A DNA stretch of 64,000 nt from Primula veris (taxonomy: Eukaryota > Streptophyta > Magnoliopsida > Ericales > Primulaceae): NCBI GenBank assembly GCA_963682055.1, contig OY821746.1, positions 15,489,992 to 15,553,991 of the forward strand, read 5' to 3'. Position numbers and translations under genes: made by a program. Under the pieces are notes generated by a model, which was given only the letters and a program-made list of their open reading frames with translations, searched no databases and had not been told where the DNA came from. Below are positions 1-11,073 of this stretch, piece after piece (within the stretch, counting starts at the first letter, position 1; each line of letters opens with the position of its first letter).

Positions 1-6
1 TCTCCA

Positions 7-1257
7 TTGGTTACCCTCGCTCTTGCCCGGTCGATGGGTATTATTGTGTTTCAGGGGTCGATCGATAGCCTGTTCGGACATATCAACATGCTGGTGAATA
101 TGGGGAAGGAGACGATGACCCTGCCTGCTGTCTCGCCTGTCCGTTCCGAGGCCGTGTTGGACCTGCCTGTTATCTCGCCCATCCGTACTGAGGATGTAAC
201 CGAGCACCAGACCCCTGAGACTAATTCTCCGGAGAAGGAGGTGATCGAGGAAGTGGAGATGGAAGGCGACAAAGAGACTGCCGTGGGTGTTGTGAGTGGT
301 GTTGAGGATGAGGTTCCCGAGGGACCTGAAAAAGTGTTGGTAGACGGGGTTGCAATGACCCGTTACATTGACCGATGTAGGGGTGAGTTGTTGGAGCAAC
401 CTCGAACCTTGAAGATGGGGTATACTGCTCTGAAACACCTTGCTTTCAAGGATGCAGAAAAAATAGCTGCTCAGCCTACAATGTCGGTTATAGAGCAGGC
501 CAACGCGGATGCGCTGCGGGTATGTTGGGCGCGTATTTTGTAATATATAGGTTTGGTACTCGTATTTTGTTTGGGAATCTGATGTTTTGAAGTGCAGGTC
601 GTCTTGAGTACCGTGGTGTTACGGGATCAGCTGGGAGCTCTAGGGGCTGATAAAGAGAAGCTGGTGGCCGAGAAGAAGGCCATAGTCGAGGAGAACGATC
701 AGAAGATAAAAGATCTGCTTGCGGCTTTCGAGGCCGAGAAAGAGAAACTGGTCGCCGAGAATAAAACCTTGGGCGATAATTATGACAAGCTGTCTGTGGA
801 CTTTCTACACGTGACCGAGGATGTCGATAAGTTGAAGGCTGAAAAAGAGAGCCTGGTCGTTAAGTATGACCAACTAGAGGAGGAGAACTTGCTGCTGGCG
901 GAGGACGTGGAAGCCGAAAAGGCTGAGGTGGCCGCTCTGAAAACGGCACATGCGGAGGAGCGGACAAGGTTAGCAATGATGGCTAATTTCTCCGTCTATT
1001 GCGCTCATGTGCGGGCGCTCAATTTCGCGAATGTTCCTTTGTCGGATAGGGCGTGGTCGGAGTTGGTGTATCCCTGTCCGCAGGGTGCACCGCCGAAACC
1101 CTTAGACTGGGCGAATCTTCGTGAAGAGGAGCTTCCCCGGCTACCGGGGCAGACAACTTCGACAGCGCTCCGTACTCATTTTACGTCGGCCACGTCCACT
1201 CCTCGACATGATGCTACTGTTACTCCCCCACCCGCATCTCCTCAGGTGGAAAGTTGA
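7..1257 (+). CDS. Extra ORF of the Tat element, first part (two exons, coiled coil)
   Basis: Function unknown. Two open segments join in phase if an intron at 520-597 is removed (donor GTATGT after codon CGG, acceptor TGCAG). The first exon is acidic and Pro/Glu-rich. The second (598 onward) is a strong coiled coil, with repeated Glu-Lys-Leu-Val-Ala-Glu heptad-like stretches up to about position 960. It ends in a Ser/Thr/Pro-rich tail with a stop at 1255-1257, or it may splice at 1246 (CAG|GTGG) to the next segment. It is antisense to gag-pol of the same element, a position known for extra ORFs of Tat-lineage elements. The true start probably lies left of the window, so the first ATG at 7 is not reliable. 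Confidence 0.5.
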
Positions 1258-1465
1258 CCATTTTTCTGACAGTATATATATATTTTTGTTGTTTTTGTGT
1301 AGTCTTTTGGTATTAGAATTGTGGGTCTCTTTTGTATCTATAAACATATTCTTTTGGGGAAGTGATAATATAGGTGTTGTGTTTTCTTTCTGTTGGGCTT
1401 TCTCGGGTTAATTTCTTTTGAGGGTCGTCATATTTTGAAGGATGTGAAAACAAAATATTGTCAGG

Positions 1466-2058
1466 TACCAAATAACCCCCTTGTTGTGGTGGTCTGGACC
1501 TCGCCTAGTCGTAGTGTAGGTGACGTTATAGATGATCTGGAAAGATCTAAGGCGTCCCTTACCGCAGAATTGACTTGTGCTCGTCATGAAATCGAGGGTC
1601 TGAATGTTCATATTTCAAACTTGTCGATTCGGTTACGTGATTTGGGAGAGAAATTCAGCAAAAAGACTGCCCATTATACGGCAAATAAGGATAAAGCGAA
1701 TGAACTTCTCGGTGCCCTATGACGTTCTCGTGATGAAGCCCGAGGTCGTGTGACGAGCTTGAACTTGGTCCTAGGGGCCGTTTTCGAGGACGCGGACCTG
1801 CTGCTATCCTTTGCCAAAGCGTATCGGGCCCGAGTTCACGCTTTAGAGGTGCTGGAGCATGTAAAAGGGATGAGTGGTGTTTCCCGGGCAGAGCGCATGG
1901 TTGATGCGACAGCCGGGGTAACCGAGACCACTGCTGCCTTGAACCGAGTCGATGCGGTCGTTCGTGAGCGTTTGGGGACGCAAATTGCTTCATTGCGAGA
2001 TATCCATTTCGCCGATGTAGTAGAGACCTCGGCGTCTGTTGAGGGGTTATCGGATTAA
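1466..2058 (+). pseudogene. Extra ORF of the Tat element, middle part, with in-frame stop
   Basis: This open stretch probably begins after the acceptor TTGTCAG near 1465 and encodes a helical, coiled-coil-like region (residues such as DLERSKASLTAEL). A TGA at 1720-1722 interrupts it, but the same frame reopens at once and continues to 2056-2058 with the same composition. The stop therefore looks like a nonsense mutation inside one coding exon. Together with the segments at 7-1257 and 2206-2841 it appears to form one spliced gene carried antisense in the retrotransposon. No known domain is recognised. Confidence 0.4.
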
Positions 2059-2205
2059 TAATCGAGTAGCTTGTTTTGTCGTTTTATTTGTAGCTTGTAT
2101 GGAAATATTCGTTTTTTCTATTTTCGTCTTTTCGTTTCTTGCGGTTGTATATTCATCTCTTCTCGTTCTTCCCCATTTTTTTTTTTATAGGCACACGCTA
2201 CTACG

Positions 2206-2841
2206 TTGCACCAGGCTGGTTCTCCATGCCTAGTTAGCCCGGGGTTAGGACCTACTGGTGCTGCCCGGGATGAGGTCTCATCTGGTGCGGCTAGTGAGGT
2301 GCCTGACAAGTGGCCTTACATCGTTTTGATGGGCAAAAATGTCAAGTTGATCGACCAATGTGCTCGACTTCGGACCAAGCTGAAAGCGCAGGCGGCCTCT
2401 TTTAGAGAATACGTTCGCCGTGCCGAGCATGTTGTTGAGGTTCAGGAGCGTCGTTTGGATCGATATTGGCGTGTAAAGGACAGATACTTCGGCAAATTAA
2501 AGTTGTTGGTAACCAAAGCCAACGTGTTGGTGAAGTATTTCCACTTGTCCCGAATCAGATACGATGCTTCCGCGGCTATGATCGAAGCTCGCCGTAATCT
2601 CCCCTTCGACGATGATCGCCGTAAAGCGGCCTCAGATGCTCATGATCTCGCTAAAGAAGCCGAGTTCAACGCGCGGCTTCAGACGCTGACTTGCGTTGGA
2701 GCTCATACGACCAATTTTGATGCCCTCATTTCTGAGGAGCGTTTTGATGGTGATGAGACAGATGGGGACACGACGACGGATGACGAAGAGATTGAGCTCG
2801 GTCAATTACCGTCGTGCTCCTCCTGTAGTAGTTCTTCTTAA
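2206..2841 (+). CDS. Extra ORF of the Tat element, last part
   Basis: An open frame of up to 211 codons follows a T-rich tract and acceptor (…TTTATAG near 2190), so it is probably the last exon of the opposite-strand gene. The body is basic and helical (CARLRTKLKAQAASFREYVRR). The C-terminus is acidic (DDEEIELGQL) and ends in a Ser/Cys run before the stop. No catalytic motif is visible and the function is unknown. The 86-bp array follows directly. Confidence 0.4.
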   Translation: MHQAGSPCLVSPGLGPTGAARDEVSSGAASEVPDKWPYIVLMGKNVKLIDQCARLRTKLKAQAASFREYVRRAEHVVEVQERRLDRYWRVKDRYFGKLKLLVTKANVLVKYFHLSRIRYDASAAMIEARRNLPFDDDRRKAASDAHDLAKEAEFNARLQTLTCVGAHTTNFDALISEERFDGDETDGDTTTDDEEIELGQLPSCSSCSSSS

Positions 2842-2912
2842 ATGAGTTTCTTTAGTGTCGATGAACTTCTTGTTGCCTCCGTAATGCGGGCGATGACTAT
2901 TTGTGTTATTTC

Positions 2913-3270
2913 TTTATTCCTGTTTTGTACCTTTCCATTGTCGTATTGCTATTTGATTGATTGGACTGATTTTTCCTTGCTGATTCATTTGTCATTTCGT
3001 TATTCCTGTTTTGTATCTTTCCATTGTCGTATTGCGATTTGATTGATTGGATCGATTTTTCCTTGCTGATTCATTTGTCATTTCGTTATTCCTGTTTTGT
3101 ACCTTTCCATTGTCGTATTGCTATTTGATTGATTGGATCGATTTTTCCTTGCTGATTCATTTGTCATTTCGTTATTCCTGTTTTGTACCTTTCCATTGTC
3201 GTATTGCTATTTGATTGATTGGATCGATTTTTCCTTGCTGATTCATTTGTCATTTCGTTATTCCTGTATT
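2913..3270. repeat. Tandem array A, 86-bp period, about four copies
   Basis: Units start at 2998, 3084, 3170 and 3256, giving exact 86-bp spacing, with a partial unit before the first. Each unit contains CGTTATTCCTGTTTTG and TTGATTGATTGGAT. Copies are nearly identical, which suggests recent amplification. The array lies between the extra ORF and the second array, in the 3' noncoding part of the Tat element. Confidence 0.9.
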
Positions 3271-3392
3271 GGATATGCTTCTTGTTGATATTTCATTGTT
3301 TAGATTGATTCTCCTTCATTGTGTTTGCCATTTTGTATCGTATCGCCGCCGTAATGTGGACCTGAATTATTCCTTGCATTGTACCTGCATAT

Positions 3393-4424
3393 GAATTTCA
3401 TAGTATTCCTAGGCGTTCCTTTGAAAACACGCCGTTTAGGGAATTTCATAGTATTCCTAGGCACTTCGGCCATGTTGGGAATTTCATAGTATTCCTAGGC
3501 GTTCCTTCGAAAACACGCCATTTACGGAATTTCATAGCATTCCTAGGCACTTCGGCCATGTTGGGAATTTCATAGTATACCTAGACGTTCCTTCGAAAAC
3601 ACGTCATTTACGGAATTTCATAGCATTCCTAGGCACTTCGGCCATGTTGGGAATTTCATAGTATTCCTAGACGTTCCTTTGAAAACACGCCATTTACGGA
3701 ATTTCATAGTATTCCTAGGCACTTCGGCCATGCTGGGAATTTCATAGTATTCCTAGACGTTCCTTCGAAAACACGCCATTTACGGAATTTCATAGTATTC
3801 CTAGGCACTTCGGCCATGTTGGGAATTTCATAGTATTCCTAGGCGTTCCTTTGAAAACACGCCATTTACGGAATTTCATAGTATTCCTAGGCACTTCGGC
3901 CATGTTGGGAATTTCATAGTATTCCTAGGCGTTCCTTTGAAAACACGCCATTTACGGAATTTCATAGTATTCCTAGGCACTTCGGCCATGTTGGGAATTT
4001 CATAGTATTCCTAGACGTTCCTTCGAAAACACGCCATTTACGGAATTTCATAGTATTCCTAGGCACTTCGGCCATGTTGGGAATTTCATAATATTCCTAG
4101 GCACTTCGGCCATGTTGGGAATTTTATAGTATTCCTAGGCGTTTCTTCGAAAACACGCCATTTACGGAATTTCATAGTATTCCTAGGCACTTCGGCCATG
4201 TTGGGAATTTCATAATATTCCTAGGCACTTCGGCCATGTTGGGAATTTCATAGTATTCCTAGGCGTTCATTCGAAAACACGCCATTTACGGAATTTCATA
4301 GTATTCCTAGGCACTTCGGCCATGTTGGGAATTTCATAATATTCCTAGGCACTTCGGCCATGTTGGGGAATTTCATAGTATTCCTAGGCGTTCCTTCGAA
4401 AACACGCCATTTACGGAATTTCAT
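3393..4424. repeat. Tandem array B, composite 86-bp unit (48 + 38 bp), about 12 units
   Basis: Two related subunits alternate. Both start GAATTTCATAGTATTCCTAG. The 48-bp form continues with GCGTTCCTTYGAAAACACG and the 38-bp form with GCACTTCGGCCATGTTGG. Successive 48-bp subunits start 86 bp apart (GTTCC at 3415, 3501, 3587). Toward the right the 38-bp subunit is sometimes duplicated. It lies just beyond the 3' end of pol, the usual place for tandem repeats in Tat elements. Confidence 0.92.
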
Positions 4425-4531
4425 TTGCATTCGCTAGACAGCATGATAATATATTTTATTCATTCAAAAATACGAAAGATAATGCCATTAAGCAGAAGGG
4501 GTAAGGTGGCACCTGTTATTCGGAAGATTGC

Positions 4532-7500
4532 CTATACGTAGTACTTCTTTAGGTTAGCCACATTCCAAGAATTCTTTTCCCCTCGTCTATTGGCGAACAG
4601 TACGCTTTTGATTTTGTAAGATACTGGACTCGTTTGCTTGACGATTTCGTATGGGCCTTCCCAGGTAGGGCTTAGTTTGCCATGTATTTCGTTGCGGGTA
4701 TAGACCGTCACTCGTCGCAGCACCAGTTCTCCTACCATGAATTCTTTGGATCCTCTTACTCTCTTATCATAAGTTTGCTTCACGCTTTGTTGGTATTTGG
4801 CTAGGGTAAGGGCTGCTATCTCCCGTTTCTCGTCTATCATGTCTAGCTCTTCTCTCATTCTTTGTTCATTGTTTCCCTGCTCGACTAAAGTCGTTCGGAG
4901 CGTGGGTAGCCCGATTTCAGTCGGTATGATGGCCTCGACACCGTATGCTAAGCTAAACGGGGTTTCCTTGGTGCCCGTCTTTGGTGTAGTTCGGCACGAC
5001 CATAAAACGTTGAGTAGCCGCTCGGGCCACCTCCCCTTTGCTTGTTCAAGGGTGGTCTTGATGCCGTCTAATATTGTTCGGTTTGACACTTCGGCTTGCC
5101 CGTTTCCCTGTGGGTATGTCGGCGTCGAATAGAACTTTCGGATACCTAGTTCCTCGTACCACAGCTGTAAATTGGCATATTTGAACTGGGTTCCGTTGTC
5201 GGCGACAATAGCGTACGGTATACCGAACCTAGTGATGATGTATTCCCAAATGAATTGTTTGACGTTGTTGGCTTTGATTTCTCGGAGGGGTTTAGCTTCG
5301 ACCCATTTGGTGAAATAATCCGTCGCGACGATCAGATATTCCACACTCCCGGGTGCTCTTGGGAGTTTACCGACTAAATCAATTGCCCATTGAGCGAACG
5401 GCCATGGTGCCGATACCGGGGTCATCATAGATGATGGGAGCCATGGTATCTTGGCGAATCGTTGGCACTTGTCGCAACGTTGGACGTATGCATCGGCGTC
5501 TCGCTTGATATAGGGCCACCAATATCCTTGGGTCACTGCCTTGTTTGCAAGGGATCGCCCTTTGATGTGTGCTCCGCAGGATCCTTCGTAGATTTCCTCC
5601 AAGACCGGCAGTTGTAGCTCGGTCGGGACGCACAGTAGGTGGGGTCCCCGGTAACTGGATTTGTATAGTTTATCGTCCTCGGATAGCCAGAAGCGAGGAG
5701 CTTTTCTTGTAATTTTCAGCGCTTTTATCTTGTCGGCCGGGAGCGTTCCATTTCGCAGATAACGAGTCATGTCCTCCATCCAACCTAGTTCGTACTGTAT
5801 TGATGTCATTCGGTCTACCCTTTTAATTATGATCGGGGTTGGCAGTAGTTCCACTGTGATCGACCGGGTGTCAGTCAATGTTAATGTCGAGGCTAGGGTG
5901 GCCAAGGCATCGGCATGTGCATTCTCGGTGCGATTGATTCTTATTAACTCGCACTGTTCGAAGGTTGCCATCAAGCTTTGGACTTTCTCTTGGTAGAGGA
6001 TCATTCTGTCATCTTTGGCTTGGTACTCGCTGATGGCTTGATTGACGATGAGCATGGAGTCTGAGCTGGCAATTAAGTGGGAGCATCCGAGGGACCGGGC
6101 AATGAGCATGCCATTTATCATGGCTTCATATTCTGCCTCATTGTTGGTAGCTCGGAAGCCCAGTTTTATGCTTTTTTCGATGATTGCTCCCTCTCTAGAC
6201 TTTAGGATGATCCCTGCTCCGGATCCGTCCTTGGTGGCTGATCCGTCGACGTGTATCTGCCAGTGTGATTGTGGAGAGAGTGCCAAAGGCTCATCGTAGC
6301 CTTCGGTGAACTCCGCGACGAAATCGGCCAGGACTTGTCCCTTTATGGCATGGCGGGGTACGAACTCGATATGAAATTGGGATAGTTCGACCCCCCAGGC
6401 GGCAACTCGACCGCTAATGTCCGTCCGTCGAAGTGACTCTTTGATATGAAATTTCGTGTATATCCAGACCTGATGAGCTATGAAATAGTGTGGCAACTTT
6501 CTGGTTGCGACGACCAATGCCAGACACAGCTTTTCCAAGGGTAGATAACGTGTTTCGGCTTCGACCAGAGTCTTGCTGACGAAGTAGATCGGAAATTGTT
6601 CGCGACCTTCTTCTCTTAGGATAACTGCGCTCACAGCTGTAGTGGAAATTGCTAGGTAGCATGCCAGAACGTCTCGTTTGTTCGGCCTTACTAGTAGTGG
6701 CAGTGTCCTCAAGTACTCTTTGAGATTGTTGAATGAAGCTTCACATTCCGGGTCCCAGACGAATTTTCTATCCTTCTTGAGTGATTCAAAAAATGGCCGT
6801 CCCTTGTCTGCGGATCGGCTAATGAACCTGCTCAACGCGGCCATCATTCCCGTGAGCTCTTGTACCTGTTTCTTATTCTTGGGCGCTGCTAGGTTCCGTG
6901 GTGTGCATTGTCGTTTAGAGGTCGACGCCTGTGATGTCTTGGCTACTTGACCAAAGTGGGCCAGATGCCGTTGTCGTGATCGTTCCCCGCCTGGGCCCTT
7001 GGGTCGTGACATATGAACGACGTTGATCGTTTTGCCTTGCCGGTTGTCGGATCCCTCGATGGCCAGTTGTTTGCCTTTATTCCCAGCTCCTTTGATGAAC
7101 TTGGCTAGGTATCCTGCATCGCCCCACTGGTTCATTCTCCATCGCAGGTTACGGCAATGCTCAGTGAGATGGCCGTGATCCTCGTGATATGCGCAGAAGA
7201 GCTTGGAATCTCTCTGATTGGGGGGAGAGGTGATCGGTTGTGGTCGGGAATACCAACTTTCCCTGCATATATCCTTGAGGATATCTTCGGCAGATAGGTT
7301 GAAAGTGTATCGCAGCTCGACCGGTCCGAAAGTGTTTCGGTGTTCCCTTTCTTGGGGCCGACCTTGTTGAAACGGCTTGGGTGGCATCGGGTAGGTGAGC
7401 TGGAGCGGTTTATGTTCGTTGATCGGTGTTGGGTATGCGATCTGGAGCGGTTTGGGCTCTAGTGCTCGTGGTCGCTCTACCCTGCTATGGACCTCCTGAT

Positions 7501-7708
7501 CTTTGCCCTTTCTGGTCGGTTGGAATGCTTCTCCCTGGTTATTCCTAACTCTTTTGCGACCCACTTGTGCCTCGCGTATCGACTCTCTTCTTGGTAGAGT
7601 TCGGTTGAGGAAACGCAGTTCGTCGTTTTTATCGGTGAGGTGGGTACAATAGGCTAGCAGGGAATCAGTGGTCGGGAAGTTTTTGCCTAGAACTTCCTTC
7701 TCGCCCAA
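4532..7708 (-). pseudogene. Tat-like pol remnant: gag C-terminus fused to RNase H, second RNase H and integrase
   Basis: The 1058-codon frame begins in C-terminal gag sequence (about residues 1-260, with a CAYHEDHGHLTEHC knuckle-like motif). Near residue 270 it passes straight into the RT C-terminal connection (QELTGMMAALSRFISRSADK). Protease and the RT fingers/palm are absent. Next come an RT-associated RNase H-like region (about 300-460), an archaeal-type RNase H (IHVDGSATKDGSGAGIIL, about 482-610), and integrase with zinc-finger residues (H…CDKCQ, about 709-760) and a catalytic core starting at AIDLVGKLP (about 785). The join is in frame, so the deletion left one long open frame. The element cannot reverse-transcribe itself without a partner. 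Confidence 0.85.
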
Positions 7709-9006
7709 TAGCCATTAGGGATGGAGTTGATAAAGTTCTGGATGGCTATATTATTGGCATATCGTGGAATCTGGTTTGCTACGTCGATAAAACGTATGCA
7801 GTAATCGTTGAGCCTTTCATTTGGCATCATCGTCATTTTCAGAAGGGTTTCGATGCTAACCTTCTTTTTCCGATGAGCAGCATATCGGGTGGAGTACGCT
7901 CTTAGCAGTTCTGCCCAGTCTCTAATGGAGCCCCGTGGTAAGTTGTGATACCATGACGAAGCCTCTTGACCCAAGCTGTTTTTGAAAAATTTGCACATCA
8001 GTGCATGGTCATCACTCCACAGTTCCATCTTCGTCTTGTAGTGCCTCAGATGGTCGATAGGGCAACTCTTTCCATCATAGAGCCTGAATTCAGGGATGAC
8101 GAACCCCATAGGATTGTGGTACCGCGTGATCTGTTCGATATATGGGGTTTCTTGGCATACGTTCCAAGCCTGTTGGAACGCGTCATCCGTGACTTGGTAG
8201 GGGGGAGGGTATCCTCCCTGATGTGGTGGTGGGCCATATCCTTCCCCGATCCTGTATTCGGGATATCTACCGTCCTTCGTGTTTGTGTGGACACGTTCCA
8301 TATGAGTGTTCGGATGGATGATCGTTATTGGGACATTGCCCCCTTGGTGGGGCACTCTTGTATCGGGTCGCCGACCCGCTGCCTCCAGGGCGGCCCTGTA
8401 GGCAGAATCTTCCACTTCATGGCGTGGGTCTTTGTCGGGTTGGATAACTGGCAATACGATGCATGCCGCTGTCATGGCCGTCATGCATGCCGCCAGCTGA
8501 GCTTGTAGCTGGGCGTAGTTCCTTTCATCGGCTAACGGAACAACGTGTTGCACTTCCACCGTGGGTGGTGTAATCATCCTCGGAGGATTAGTTGGTAGTC
8601 GGGGCAACTGTCCGAGTACATGATCCTCGGGCATGCCAAACTGATGAGCTTCGTTCCTTTGTAAACGAGCACCGGAGTTGACCGAGGCTGTAGGCAAAGG
8701 GACTCTTGAGCTCGGCCCTGCCTGGGATCCGGGTAAGCGTATTCGTGCACGCCTTAATACGGGCACGTCTTGTTCGTCATCCGAGGACGAAGGGTGTTCG
8801 TCGACAATCCCTTCAATGAAATGTTGGGGTGGTTCGATCGGTTGTTCTTGGTTGACGTAGGAGGTTGTTGGTTGGTTTCCGGATTGGATAGCTTCATATC
8901 TGTCGCGGATGGCGAGTAGATCGTCGAGGTCTTGTTGGCTAATTTGCGCATTTTGGTTATTGGTTTCTACTATCTCGGGATGGGTTTCCTCTACATTGGT
9001 CACCAT
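7687..9006 (-). pseudogene. Tat-like gag, frameshifted near its end
   Basis: This encodes the capsid-type retrotransposon gag: a disordered Gln/Pro-rich N-terminal half, then the gag core (about residues 290-439) with FFKNSLGQEASSWYHNLP and the later NDYCIRFIDVANQIP. The frame closes at 7687 just after NSIPNGYW. The expected continuation of gag lies in another frame, at the start of the pol ORF, with a 22-bp overlap. This could be a programmed frameshift, but the gag-like nature of the downstream N-terminus makes a disabling indel more likely. Confidence 0.75.
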
Positions 9007-9067
9007 TGTCGCTCGTCTGGCAGAGTATTGGTATTCGAATTCTAAACTAGTTGGGAACTAGATGATT

Positions 9068-9083
9068 CCCACAGACGGCGCCA
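9068..9083 (-). other. Primer-binding-site region of the Tat element
   Basis: On the minus strand TGGCGCCGTCTGTGGG begins two bases after the LTR end. The TGGCGCC start resembles the tRNA-Asp-type PBS of plant Gypsy elements. The exact tRNA is an inference. Confidence 0.5.
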
Positions 9084-9085
9084 TT

Positions 9086-9599
9086 TGATAAAGCCATAAC
9101 TTTGGTCGGTCGCGTTAGGCTTTTCAACAATAATATAATAGTAAATCAACTGTAAATAATGGACACTTCCTGATCTTTATTATTGCTCGGATTATTATCC
9201 TTATTCGGACTATTACACTTGCTCGGAATAGTATCTCTGTCTTACAATTGTGCTCGATTTGACTATTTAATCTCTCTTCTTGGTCTTTCTCCCCTTTTAT
9301 TCGGTGCTCGGCTTTATCTCTGCTCGGTTTATTTCTTGACGTGATATGCCTTGACTAGTTTCTCTCTAGTTGGCTATTTATAGGCAACTATGCCTTCTAG
9401 GATGTTGACAAATGTCTTCATCTCAGGGGTTTTTCAGATATGGTTCCCTAGTTAAGTGGGCTTGGAATTTTGATAATAACAACCTTATTCTATTATGAAA
9501 AGGCATGTGATGACCCATTTAAGCGTTGGATACCCATTTATAAAGTGGATTGATTATTACCCGAATAGAATATTCGGGTCCAATTTTTATGTTCTATCA
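9086..9599 (-). repeat. 5' LTR of the Tat element
   Basis: The 514-bp segment reads TGATAGAACA…GGCTTTATCA on the minus strand, with perfect TGATA/TATCA terminal inverted repeats. On its inner side two bases separate it from TGGCGCCGTCTGTGGG, the primer-binding/leader motif common in plant Tat-type elements. The partner LTR is outside the window. Confidence 0.8.
9374..9382 (-). promoter_or_regulatory. TATA box of the Tat LTR
   Basis: TATAAATAG on the minus strand, inside the LTR and upstream of gag. It fits the RNA polymerase II promoter of the element. Confidence 0.5.
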
Positions 9600-11040
9600 T
9601 AATATTTCTGGAGTTGTAGTGGTAAAAAATCGATGATCGTCAGATAATAATAAAAAAAAACCTTGACAATCGTTGCAAGCAGCCTAATTTATATCCAAAT
9701 TAGTTTACTCTTTAAAATGTTGTTCAAAGTACTACCAGTAAACTAATGGGGCCTAGTAGGTATTATCTTATTTTATTTGACAGAAGCTGAAGTGGATATC
9801 TAGTGTGCTCTTTTTGTCATAGTCCGTAAGATACAAATGAGTGCCCAAGTTAATTAACACTATGTCTTGAATTTTCACGAGAGTAAAACCAATTACAAAC
9901 GGATACATTTAGTATAATTTTAAATTTATTAATAAAATGTTATATTTTTAATATGTGACACAATCAAAATATGTAACATACAAAATTACATTATTTCAAA
10001 TAAAATAAAATAAAATATATATTTTGCTGCCAACCGCGTTAAATTTTCCAAGACAGCCAAAATGGATCCGTTAATTATGACTGCAAGCCGCAATTAATTA
10101 CAATTGCTGTCCCCACTTCCGTTTCATTACTTATGTTTTCATGTTTTGAAGCATTTTAGAGCTGGTGTTGGTTATAAATTTAAAGTTACATGTTTGCTAG
10201 GTACTTCATCAAAGCTCGAGTATTGAGAATTGAGTTTGTCTAGCGAAATCATTGTTTTGTGTAATGCTTTTGAAGAAAAAAGCATGTTTAAGCTGGGTTG
10301 AATGTGATACTATTAAAAGAGGGAAAGGTTGTTTATTTCATGTACTATTGACTTTTACCGTTTTTATACACAACACAGGGAACCAGATTTGAATACGGAC
10401 TCACATACATGGTTGTCATTGTATTGCACTTAAGTTTTTATGATTCAATCGCTTTTCATAGACCTCAAAGGCAACTCAAAGCCTAAGTCATTGAGCACAT
10501 TCACCAAAACCATAGTCTTCTTCCTCGGACGTCGTCATACACAAATACACAATACTGTTTTTTTAGCCAAACTCTTTTAACTCTTTAAACCAGACATAAA
10601 TACTTTACACTATGCATTACAGACTACAACTGTATTTACACTCGCCATCTAAACCATATACCTCCCAGAGTTGAATAAAATGACAAAGTACTTCGACATG
10701 ATGTGCGGAATATCACAAACAAAATTCCATTTTTTTGGCTGTCTTTGGAAACCTTTACCAAAGGTCAAGAGGAAAAGTAGTGTACAAAATCTCCAATCTG
10801 TTATTCTCCAATTCTTCATATGATTCCTTCATGACCAAAGCTATCGATTGACCGCATTGATGGATGTATCCTTGAAGTTAACAATTCTCATGTTTCCTTA
10901 TGACAAATTGAGCTAACTTTCTTGTGAATTAATCTTTTGGATACCACATAAGCCAGCTAATTATTTGGATACAGGATTCTTAGATATTGGCTCAAGTCAT
11001 AAACACTTCGAAAAATCCTCACATTTTTGCAAGTTCAGGA
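9600..11040. other. Intergenic / 3' flank of SBE3
   Basis: AT-rich DNA with no convincing ORF, RNA gene or terminal repeats. Its right part, directly downstream of the SBE3 stop, must hold that gene's 3' UTR; no unambiguous polyadenylation site was identified. Confidence 0.5.
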
Positions 11041-11073
11041 TCACATTCTTGAAATCCGAGTTAACTTATAAAC
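11041..11073 (-). CDS. SBE3: Last coding exon of SBE3 (exon 21)
   Basis: This 33-bp exon follows acceptor CATGTAG and encodes [10 protein letters not shown] plus TGA. It matches the conserved C-terminal end (…AQ|VYKLTRI) of the family. If the preceding intron were retained, exon 20 would end early as …AQVS. Confidence 0.85.
   Translation of the reverse strand, partial: VYKLTRISRM

Larger units (their letters stand above)
1..9599 (-). mobile_element. Ty3/Gypsy LTR retrotransposon, Tat/Retand-like, defective, 3' end outside window
   Basis: From right to left on the minus strand this element has a 5' LTR (9086-9599), a PBS-like motif, gag (9006-7687), pol (7708-4532), a tandem-repeat 3' region and an opposite-strand extra ORF (1-2841). 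The Tat assignment rests on an archaeal-type second RNase H placed before integrase, and on the layout of extra ORFs beyond pol, which is known for Tat-lineage elements. The element is defective: the gag frame is broken, and protease plus the RT catalytic core are deleted. The 3' LTR and its target duplication lie left of the window, so insertion age cannot be judged. Confidence 0.85.

Noticed and set aside
3393..4424. CRISPR-like array
   Set aside because: The units are adjacent with no unique spacers, there are no cas genes, and the context is a plant retrotransposon.
8046..8508. ORFs on either strand overlapping gag of the Tat element
   Set aside because: They are shadow frames of gag with no domain.
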